Shown here piece after piece: positions 1-19,850 of a DNA stretch of 64,000 nt; within the stretch, counting starts at the first letter, position 1; every line of letters begins with the position of its first letter. The notes beneath the pieces were generated by a model, which was given only the letters and a program-made list of their open reading frames with translations, made no database searches and was not told the origin of the DNA. This DNA is from Trogon surrucura (Eukaryota; Chordata; Aves; Trogoniformes; Trogonidae). The position numbers were made by a program, and so were the translations under genes. The DNA lies in assembly GCA_020746105.1 (NCBI GenBank), contig CM036628.1:3668001-3732000 (forward strand), given 5' to 3'.

Positions 1-1
1 C

Positions 2-9184
<9,183 letters not shown>

Positions 9185-9711
9185 CTATGGCGCACTTGTC
9201 CTTTTGCCCTTGCTGAATCTTATGTCTTGTGGAAGATTTACAGACTCTCTTGTTTACAGTATATACCAACAATGTCTTCTGGCTTGCAAGAATCTTATGC
9301 TAAAAGAAATGCTTGACACGATTATCCTGTCACCGGCTGGCCGCCAACCGAAGAATCTTCTCCTTATTGGTAGCTGATGCAGACTACGCCCTTTCAGTGA
9401 AATTGAGTGTGGGGTATGACTCGAAACAACCACCAGAGACCCTCAAAAGACCCGCCAGGCATTCCAGAGCGTGGGCAACGAGGCCAAATATGTTGCTGTG
9501 TCAGCCAAATGTAACCTTGTGCGTAGGCGGTAAATAGGGGTAGTTTATGCACTAATTAGGTGGAGTTTATATTACTGGGTATCAGTGCCTTCGCTCACAG
9601 CGGTCTGCTTGATTTATGGGAGTTTCCACCGAGCAACCTGCCTCGAATAAAGCCATTTCTCCTCCCCAAATGCTGCCTTTTTGAGTATCGGGAGCTCGAT
9701 TTTCGGCAGCA
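9185..9711 (+). mobile_element. Probable solo LTR of an endogenous retrovirus
   Basis: About 0.5 kb of composition unlike the flanking GC-rich promoter DNA. A TATA-like 'tttatatta' lies at about 9567-9575. A polyadenylation signal AATAAA is at 9646-9651, followed by a G/T-rich stretch and an end in 'cggcagca'. This order (TATA box, AATAAA, short U5, CA end) is that of an LTR. No internal retroviral coding sequence is attached. The 5' border and target-site duplication could not be fixed, so coordinates are approximate. The element lies between the divergently transcribed BTK and RPL36A. It could instead be another repeat class. Confidence 0.45.
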
Positions 9712-9892
9712 ACGTGCAGGACTGGAGTGCAGGGCCGGGCTTGTGGAGCGGGGAGGGAGCAAGCGCCACATTCCTCCTGTCTGCCTGCCTCTGTTGCTCC
9801 GGTCCCACACCCTGCGTGTCCCACCGACCCCCAAAATCAGCCCCTAAAGCCCCGAATCCACCCCGCTCCTCCCCAGCCCGGCGCTCCTCCCA

Positions 9893-9906
9893 CCGGCAGG
9901 GGGCGC
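9893..9906 (+). promoter_or_regulatory. CTCF-like core motif
   Basis: The 14 bases fit every position of the CTCF core consensus CC(A/G/T)(C/G)(C/T)AG(G/A)(G/T)GGC(A/G)(C/G). The site is just upstream of the RPL36A promoter and just downstream of the LTR-like element. Occupancy is inferred from the motif only. Confidence 0.5.
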
Positions 9907-9966
9907 TGCTGGAGCCTTTCCTCTCTATGGTCACCTCCTCTCTATGGTTCCCTCCCGCTCCCATCT

Positions 9967-10012
9967 ACTTCCGCTTCCGGGCGCTCTTTCTCTCCGCGTA
10001 GGAGCCGGCAAA
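9967..10012 (+). promoter_or_regulatory. RPL36A core promoter and 5'TOP leader
   Basis: Two ETS/GABP-type motifs (ACTTCCG at 9967-9973, CTTCCGG at 9974-9980) precede a pyrimidine tract at 9984-9995. The tract fits the 5' terminal oligopyrimidine start of ribosomal protein mRNAs, which ties translation to mTOR signalling. The start codon follows at 10013. No TATA box is needed in this promoter type and none is seen. Confidence 0.6.
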
Positions 10013-12227
<2,215 letters not shown>

Positions 12228-12255
12228 GGTCCATCCTACTCATGATATGGACAAC

Positions 12256-12261
12256 ATTAAA
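12256..12261 (+). terminator. RPL36A polyadenylation signal (ATTAAA)
   Basis: ATTAAA 28 bases after the RPL36A stop codon, giving the very short 3'UTR usual for ribosomal protein mRNAs. Confidence 0.7.
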
Positions 12262-14529
12262 GTATTTGGAAGTAATCTGTTGCTTGGTTTTGTGTATCTT
12301 CTCTTGTTGGCGGGGTGGGACGTGCAAGTACATCAACCCAACAGGGAGGTGTTGCTTGCAAAGCTGCTTAATAAGTGAGTGGTTTGTAATTTGAAGGCTT
12401 TTGGAAAAAAAAACCTGATGACTGGGATCTCCTTCCTGTATTACCAAGAGGTGTTTTAGAATATTCGTAGAGCTGGAGGCTCTGATGGGTTTTTGCACTA
12501 GTGGTTTCTCTGTGTGAGCATTGCGCTGTGGCTTTTCTCCAGGCTTGTTCATGAGCTTTTGTGGTAGCAGGCTGTCTTCAGAAGGGCCTCCTCTAATCTG
12601 CACCTTGTTTCATTTAAAACAGGTCCATTTCAGTAGTGCTATGGTGAATTTGAATTGTTGGTACATGAAGTAGTGACTGGGGGGGAAGAAACTGCCTGAG
12701 TAGGTCTTTTTCCTCTCCAAGGCCTTGCCCAAGGGAAGAGGAAGGTCAGAGTCCTTGTACCCAGCAGTGGTTTAAACGCAGTAGGGCCCAGAGTAATCTG
12801 AAATCTTCTGTGCTTGGCTGCAGGCCCCTCTTTACAACCAGCTGATAGTTGTACTGCCCTAAGGGGTGACGCATGAGCAAAGGCCCTGATATGACCAGTG
12901 GGTTTAGTACCAGCAGCTTCATCTGATGAGGTGCCACCTGCACCATCTCGTGGTGGTGACGTGCTGCGGCCATGAGCGTTACGGTAGCTCAGAGACGAGA
13001 GGGAGACCTTCGTGCCCCCACAGCTCCTCCAGCTGCGCCCTGTCGTGCCAAAAGGGGCGGTGTGACAGGTCTTGGCACCTCTTTAAGAATTTTCTTTAAA
13101 AAAAAACAACCAAAAATGATGCCTAAGCACAGCACTGGAGTTTCAACTGAGTGGTGACTGATGGGCAGCTATGGCGGGGTCTGCTGTAGGATGGCCTACA
13201 CTGGGCTTTGATGGGATCATCAACTTGAGGCAGTAATACCCTGCCTGTGAGGAGGAAGACAGCTGTCAGGAGGTGCTGGGAATGCAATCTGGAGCTTCCT
13301 CTTAAGAGCAACTTTCTTGGCAGTGGAAATAACAGCTGGAGGATGGAGAAATGCCTCTTCATAGGGACTGAGAGTGTTCAGTTTTCAGACTTCTGTTGCT
13401 TAAGCTGTTGGCAGCAGTGCCTTTGCCCTTGGACTGCGTGGCTGCATCATGTCAGCTTTACTTTATTACTCTTTGTAATAATAGTGACAAATTTCACAAA
13501 GTCTTAGTGATGGGAACAAATTGGCCTGTTTTCTAAAACCTGGTGTAAGTTCAGATACCACGTACTCCTGTACAGTGGAACTAAGAAAAACCTTTGCCTT
13601 TTTAAGGGACGTTTTATTCAAAGTGCTGATTCACAGAAATATAAGCAAATCAAGATATCCAGATTCTGTAGTAGTCAGAAGAGAACATACTCGTACATGA
13701 TGATTGCATAAGTGATTAAGTATCTCCTGACTCAGAAGGGCCTGTGTTATTTAACCTAAAGGCTGCTGCCAGCAGTGGAAAGCACATGCATTTCTGGCAG
13801 TCAGGTCACTCAGGAAGAGGACCCCAGTGGCCCTCTGAAGGTTGGAAAGGGAATTGTCATCTAAAGGGAAGCAGTAGCCACTGGTGAGAGGAAGACTCCT
13901 GGGGTAAGGAGAAACCCTCAAAAGCTGAGTCCTAAGGCATGATACTTAATCATGTTTATACTAAGCAGGCAGCTGTCAAAAAAGTTGCTAAGTGCAGTGA
14001 TTTAGGCCAGTCCCTGAGTTGTCAGAAAGTGAAAGTAGATGTCTGTGCTCTGAGCAGAGCATTGGGTTTCTTCAGCAGGGGTGGGAGCAGCTTTTCTTGT
14101 TCCTGAACTGTGTACCCCAGCCTGGCACAGCAAGAGCGAAGCAGCCAGGATGTGTTCCCTCATTATCCCTGAAATGCTCCAGGAGAGCTGTAAGGTGCTG
14201 CGTGTATTCTTCACGTTTCTTTGGTTGGCAGTGGCAGTGGTTGTTACCAGGAGTTGCTTCCTTGCTGGGGTCCTCATACTGCCTTGGAGAAATTGGGTGA
14301 GCTGCCAGAGAAAGGGTAAAGAGAGAAGCAGTGCCCCTTCCTGTTACCTCTTGGTGCTGGAGTGATGCGTTTTTATCACATTAGGCTGAAGGTTCAAAGT
14401 CCATGTAGAAGCACTTAAGCAGTGAAGGCTTGAGGAGCGAATGAAAGCACCCTGCTTGGAGGAAGGGGATGGCCTTCTTGTGACAAGAAGTTTAGACAGA
14501 GTCTGAGGCTTACAAAAAGATTCTGCCTC
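12262..14529. other. Tail-to-tail interval with candidate GLA polyadenylation signals
   Basis: No exon is visible here. On the minus strand two AATAAA signals occur downstream of the GLA stop, at 13613-13618 and 13462-13467, so the GLA 3'UTR would be about 0.9-1.1 kb. Human GLA mRNA is known for having almost no 3'UTR, and no signal is seen near the stop codon here. HNRNPH2, the neighbour of GLA in mammals, was looked for and not found. Confidence 0.45.
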
Positions 14530-17500
14530 CTATAGTGCAGTCACTTTCAGCAGGACGGTGCCTGTTGGGTTCACTTCGACGCTCAAGGAGGAGACCCAGG
14601 TGTAAACCCCCCAGTTCCGGCCGGCTGGCAGGACCTGCCGGATGCAGCAGGCTGGGTTGCAGGCTAGCCCGTTGCCAAGGAAGGTGAGGGAGAAGGTGAA
14701 GTTCTGGGGTCCCCCAATCTCCTTCTGGTTCAGCACTGCCACAGCGTAGGCTCCGCCGGAGAGGGGCCGCTCCCACAGCTCAAAGCCCTTGTCCTGCCAA
14801 GGAGAAAATAAACCCAGGGTTTATGTCAGGGGAGGAAGAGCTGCTGACCTTCATGCCTCTCTGTTTCATCAGGCTTTAGGAACAAGTGGCCTCACTGGCC
14901 TTCTGTCACCAAGCCCTGAGCGCTCCTCTGTGCCCCATGTGTCCCCTTTACTGAGGAGGCTGGCTGCCTGTGCCCCACACTGCACCCCCAGCCCGGTCCT
15001 GCCATACCTTGGTGATTCGGTATCCCTGCTTGCCCAGAGGATCCTGGTTGATGGCGATCACCTCTTTGTTCTGGAGCAACCACTTGGCCTCAGGACTGAT
15101 GCGCCGCAGGTCGTTAGACATGAAGAGGGGAGCTGCCATAATGGCCCACATGGCCATCTGGGTCACTTCCTGGTCCCAGCTCAGCCCGAAGTTTCCAATC
15201 ACCAGCTGTGACAAGAAAACAAAAAATACCCAGTGATGCTGCCTGCTGAGGAGAAACTAGGCCACCAACTCAAGCGCTGGTAAATGACAGGATGCTGAGG
15301 GTGGGACCCCTATTTGGGGATGAGTTAGATAGGCTGAGCACCAGGAGGACCAGCTGGTTGGGAAACACAAAGCAATTGAGGGTGAATCACCGGTGGAGGT
15401 ATCCCTAACTGGCTAGGAGCATTTGTGAATCCGCTTTTGGATGCAGGACATCAGTGCTTTGCAGACTTTCTGCCACTGTTACACCCGTGTTCAGAACTGG
15501 CCCTGCTTCTGGAGGCTGCATTAACAGAGCCAGTACTGCCCTGAGCTCCATTTCCAGCCAGAGACCCTGTTGCCAAGTTCCTGGGGCCCTGTCAGAGCCC
15601 TTTCCCTCAATTCTCTCCCTTCCCATCCTTCTCAGCCTACAGCCGAGGGAGGGTTTTTTGCTGGTGCTGTAAGGGAGGTGGGCGTTGCTCTACTTGCCAT
15701 GTCAGGATCGTTCCAGCCTCCTGGCCCAGCTATCTTCACGATGCTGTCCTGGTGAAGTGCTGTCCAGTCCAAGATACTCTTGATGCTGTTCCAGGAATCG
15801 TAGACATCATAAAAGTTCCTCCAGTGATTGCAATATCGTTTGATCTCCGTGTAATTGGGCTGCCAAAACAAGGAGTGCCATTAGCCAGAGAGCCTGGCTG
15901 TACAAGAAAAAAGCTGTAAACAAAGGCTAGGCTGGATCAGGGAGAAGCTCTGTTAGAAAATTCCTTTGAGCGCTATTAAATTGATGGTGTGACGGGACTA
16001 GTGGGATTAAAGTGTGACATCCCAGTAATTGCTGCCATTTCTTGGGTTTGCACCCTTGGGTGATTAATGCAGTAGGAGGGAATGGCACAATCCTGCCAGG
16101 GTGGCACAGGGGATGGGAAGCAACGTGTCAGTCACAGAGCCTGCCTGGCAGAAATCTGTCGGGAAACAATGTAGGGACTTCTTATTAAATAAGCTGGCTC
16201 AAAGTCTCTCTGTGGGTCCCCAGAGGTGACTGTAGGGCTGAGTTTGCAGCATTCTGCATCCAGGAGGAATAACACCAAACAATTTGCTAGCTGCCTGTCT
16301 GCGTTGCCAATCTTTTGTCCTTGGAGACACAAAGCAGATGGATGCTGCCGTTTTCTTTGGCACGCTCCTGCTGGGCTGTGCATGCTGCAAGATCCTACCG
16401 AATTCTTTTCAGCAGAGTAATGACTCGCCTCAAGCGTACTTCGGGGCTCTAGAGGAAAAAGCAGGTTTCCTCCACCTTGAAGTCTTGCTCTCTATCAGAG
16501 CAGAGAGGAGCAAGTTTCTCGGGAGGCCGTTTTGCAATCTCAATGCTTTTTTTTTTTGTTCTTCCCGCTTTCAGCCCCAGGATAATCCTTGGGAGAAACA
16601 CTTCTTACCTGCTGCACAGGCCTCAAGTAGAAGGGCCACTCACAGGAGTAAACAATGCTTCTTCCAGTCTTGTTCAGGGCCACAGACATGTGCCTGTAAC
16701 CTAAAAGAAGAGGTTACACAATCTCCTCGGACAAACAGAGGAACTAATCCAGTGTCACAGGTTCAGGTTTCAGTTCAACTCTTGCAAAATCGAGGCTGAA
16801 CCAGCACAGGGAGAATAGGGCAGCTCGTAGCCAGTCTCCTGCCTCCCAGGGACAGGTGAGCTCCTTCACAGCTTTGCTACAAGTCATGGGCACACTTACT
16901 GCTCCGAGACTGTTGAGCAATTTGTACATGCAGCCATAGAGGCTGCAGTTTTGCTGTGTGGCATTTTTACCTCTAGATACCTGGGAAATACCAGCTGGTA
17001 TCTATCAAGCTACTGGGTACAGTTTGCAAAAGCGCTAGTGTTTCCCTGTCCTTGTCCCCAGGGAGCCCTGTTAAGTCCGTTTTAACCAGCAGAGAGGCAA
17101 CAAAAAGTTTGCTCTCTCCCCTGGAGCTGCTTCAATACAACTGGATTGCACCTGGGTTACACATACTATCCAACAAGAGCTTCCTGCTCAGCTGTCAGAG
17201 CGCTGAGCTGTGCTCCTGGCTGTGCCAGCTGGCACCTGCTGGCTTCCACAGGATTGTCACCTGGGCAGGTTCTCCCAGCCAGGCACATCCACATTCCTGC
17301 TGCCAAACACTGTGGTGCCGAGTTTGCTGCCAGGTGAAGAGAAAACCACCTTCTGGGTCGCATCGTTCTTCTCACAGATCTGCTCCTGGGGCACCAGGAT
17401 TTGTGCTTGCAGAGAGCCCGTAGCCAAGCCCTCTCAGCTCAGCGAGCTACTGAGTTTCCAGCTGCAAATAAAGTCTGAACTGGGATTTACGCTGGTGCGC

Positions 17501-19661
17501 TCTAAAGTGAAAACCCCCAGTAGGATTTTCATGCCAGCATTCCCTTTTTTTTTCCTGTTAAAAGCCCTGATAACTGCCCTTTTTACAGCTGACATAAGCT
17601 GTTTGAGCTTCAAGCTGATCCACGTCGACGTGACCTCGCCAAAGGGATTGAGGGTTAAGTGTGTGAAATGCTTTGAGCTCTCCAGTACAGGCACTGCTCT
17701 GCTCTGTTAGGAGCTGAGGCAGCAGTCTGTGCAGAGAGTCCCCAGAGCACATATTTGATATTTCTGCACTCAGCATGATGCAGTTTCTGGTGTGAGAAAG
17801 CTGCTTTTTCAAGCTGTGGAAGCTCCAGGAGGCTGAATGGGTAAAAAAACCACTTGGGCCAGCAACGCTCGCTACCTAGGGCTTGGGAACAGTGTCTCAC
17901 ACTGCTTTTGTAAGCAAATCCCTTAAATTAGTATGCTTGGGGAAAAAAAAAAAACTTCACTGGAGCCTACCCTGGCCCTGCAGAATATTCCCACCCGCTG
18001 CCTCGAGCCCCCACCTGCCTTCTGCCAGGAGCTCCAGCGAGCCGGAGTTGCAGCCGTCGAACTTCAGGAGGTCAACGCCCCAGGACGCGAACGTTTGGGC
18101 ATCCAGGTCGTAGTGGTCGTAACTGCCAGGGAAGCCAGCGCACGTCTTGTTCCCGACATCGCTGTAGATTCCCAGCTTCAGCCCCTTGGAGTGGACCTGA
18201 AAAAGAATTCAGAATGGGGCAACCATGAGGTGGGAGGAATCCAAACTAAGCCGGCAAGGGAAGGAAAAGACCGCTCCGAGCCGCGGGGCTGTAGCTCAGC
18301 ACCTACGCAGTTGTTTTCCCACCTGGCCTTCCCTCTCCTCCCCTGCTTCCCAGCATGGCTGCAGGTCAGGTCACCGACTGCCAGTAGGGTGTCACTCACG
18401 TAGTCTGCCAGCTTGCGGATCCCGCTGGGGAACCGTTTGGGGTCAGCCCGGAGCCTCCCGCACTCATCCCGCGTTGGGGCCATCCAGCAGTCGTCGATGC
18501 AGATGAACTCATAGCCCGCGTCCCTCCAGCCCTCGGCAGCCATCACGTCGGCCATCTCCACAAAGAGCCGCTCGCTGGGCGCAGAGAAGGGAAAGAAAGC
18601 AGAGAATGTGGTTTCCAGCACCAGCACGCGGAAATTGCGCTGCCGTTCCTCCACGCGGCCGAGCCGGGACCGCACCCACAGCAGAGAACCGTGGCTAAGG
18701 CACGCATTTTTCTTGGGGTTCATTAAGAAAAGTGTCTCCAGCAGGTCTAGGGAGGTTCTCCTCCCCCTCTACTGTGACCTGGTGAGACCACACCTGCAAC
18801 ACTGCGTCCAGTTTGGGGCTCCCCAGTTCCAGAGAGACAGGGACCTGCTGGAGAGAGCCCAACGGAGAGCTGCAAGGATGATCAAGGGACTTGAACATCT
18901 CTGCTGTGAAGAGAGACAGAGAGAACTGGGGCTGTTTGCCTTGAAAGGAGATGGCTGAGAGGGGACCTGATTAATGTATAGAAATATCTGAGGGGTGGGG
19001 GTCAAGGGAAAGGTGACAATCTCCGTGGGACCTCCTCCCTTCATCATCCTCGTAGCTCTCCGTTGGACTCTAAGAGTCCAACGGAGAGCTACGAGGATGA
19101 TGAAGGGACTTGAAAAATCTCTTCTCAGTGGTGCCCAGCAATAGGACAAGGAATAACGGGTTTAAGTTAGAACGTGGCGAGTTCCAGCTCAAGATGAGGA
19201 GAAGCTTCTTCCCTGTGCGGGTGCCGGAGCCCTGGCCCAGGCTGCCCAGGGAGGGTGTGGAGTCTCCTTCTCCGGAGACTTTCCGACCCGCCTGGACGCG
19301 TTCCTGTGGGGCTGCCCTGGGTGACCCTGCTCTGGCAGGGGGTGGCACTGGGTGATCTCTATAGAGGTCCCTTCCAAGCCCCAACATTCTATGATTCTAA
19401 GGCACACCAGGGGCCGGGACCGCAGCGCTGCCGGTACCCGAGCTCCGCCGGGGCCGGTTCCCTCCCACCCCGCTCCCGCCTCCCCCGCCGGTACCTGACG
19501 CAGCGGCGCGGGTCGGCGGCGCAGTCGGTGGCGCAGAGGAAGCGCTCCCAGTGCAGCCAGCCCATCGGCGGCGTCCTCGCCAGCCCGTTGTCCAGCGCCA
19601 GCGCCGCCGCCAGCGCCACCGCCGCCGCCAGGGCCCCGCGCAGGGCGCGCCGCGCCGCCAT
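14530..19661 (-). CDS. GLA: Alpha-galactosidase A
   Basis: Lysosomal glycoside hydrolase (family GH27) that removes terminal alpha-galactose from globotriaosylceramide. Exons: 19495-19661, 18400-18574, 18019-18196, 16609-16700, 15698-15859, 15008-15205 and 14530-14793; 411 residues. The chosen start at 19661 opens a hydrophobic 22-residue signal peptide before [19 protein letters not shown]. An in-frame ATG at 19745 would add 28 Ala/Arg-rich residues and is less likely. The nucleophile Asp (LLKFDGC, about residue 161) and the acid/base Asp (YDSW, about 222) are present, as are glycosylation sequons NKT, NKT and NYT. Exons 2-6 have the same lengths as in human. The substrate-recognition segment reads CEWPF where human has CEWPL. 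Introns 3 and 5 need GC donors. The final exon is nine codons shorter than in human. Confidence 0.97.
15696..15697 (-). other. GLA intron 5 non-canonical GC donor
   Basis: Exon 5 ends in the Met codon of the WNDPDM motif at 15698, and exon 6 resumes at LVIGNFG. The intron starts GCAAGT, the classic form of a GC-AG donor. No in-phase GT donor exists nearby. Confidence 0.85.
18017..18018 (-). other. GLA intron 3 non-canonical GC donor
   Basis: Phase requires exon 3 to end at 18019, giving exactly the human exon length of 178 nt, because exon 4 begins with the last two bases of a Gly codon. The intron therefore starts GCAGGT. The nearest GT, four bases further on, would shift the frame. Confidence 0.8.
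18728..19018 (+). repeat. CR1 LINE fragment, first segment, in GLA intron 1
   Basis: CR1-type sequence: 'ctctactgtgacctggtgagaccacacctg', 'tgcgtccagtttggggctcc', then the 'gagagcccaacggagagc' block. The first 62 bases or so overlap no exon; exon 2 of GLA ends at 18574. This copy is interrupted at about 19018, before the CR1 3' end. Confidence 0.75.
19036..19108. repeat. Perfect 35-bp inverted repeat with 3-nt loop
   Basis: Arms 19036-19070 and 19074-19108 are exact reverse complements, separated by TAA. The right arm is CR1 sequence, also present in diverged form in the CR1 block just upstream at about 18857-18890. The left arm is the same sequence inverted. It lies in GLA intron 1. Confidence 0.95.
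19074..19396 (+). repeat. CR1 LINE fragment, second segment with 3' end
   Basis: Plus-strand CR1 resuming at the 'gtccaacggagagctacgag' block and running to the CR1 end 'ccccaacattctatgattcta'. It overlaps in CR1 consensus with the preceding segment, so the two are not one simple insertion. Confidence 0.8.
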
Positions 19662-19830
19662 GGCCCGCTCGGCCGCCGCCGCCGCCACCGGGGCTCCGCC
19701 GCGGCCGCCCAATCGCCGCGCCGCGCGGGCCGCCGCTTCCGCCAATCACGGGCTGAGTGGGGCGCGCCGAGGCCCGCCCCTTTTCCCCGGGCAGTCACGT
19801 GGGAGGGTGGTCACGTGAGCGGGGCGGGAG
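19662..19830 (-). promoter_or_regulatory. GLA CpG promoter with two CLEAR-like E-boxes
   Basis: CpG-dense sequence just upstream of the GLA start codon. It has inverted CCAAT boxes at 19709-19713 and 19742-19746. Two CACGTG E-boxes lie in GTCACGTG at 19794-19801 and GTCACGTGAG at 19810-19819, the latter one base short of the palindromic CLEAR element GTCACGTGAC. TFEB/TFE3 act through CLEAR sites on lysosomal genes. The protein function fits, but binding is inferred. Confidence 0.65.
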
Positions 19831-19850
19831 GGAGGCGGGGGTGGTGCTCG

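Noticed and set aside
15601-15692. Read-through of GLA exon 5 past the Met codon
   Set aside because: The frame after DPDM loses all similarity, while exon 6 picks it up exactly; a GC-AG intron explains this.
19662-19745. Upstream in-frame ATG for GLA at 19745
   Set aside because: It would add 28 Ala/Arg-rich residues before a good signal peptide. Family length and signal-peptide form favour 19661.
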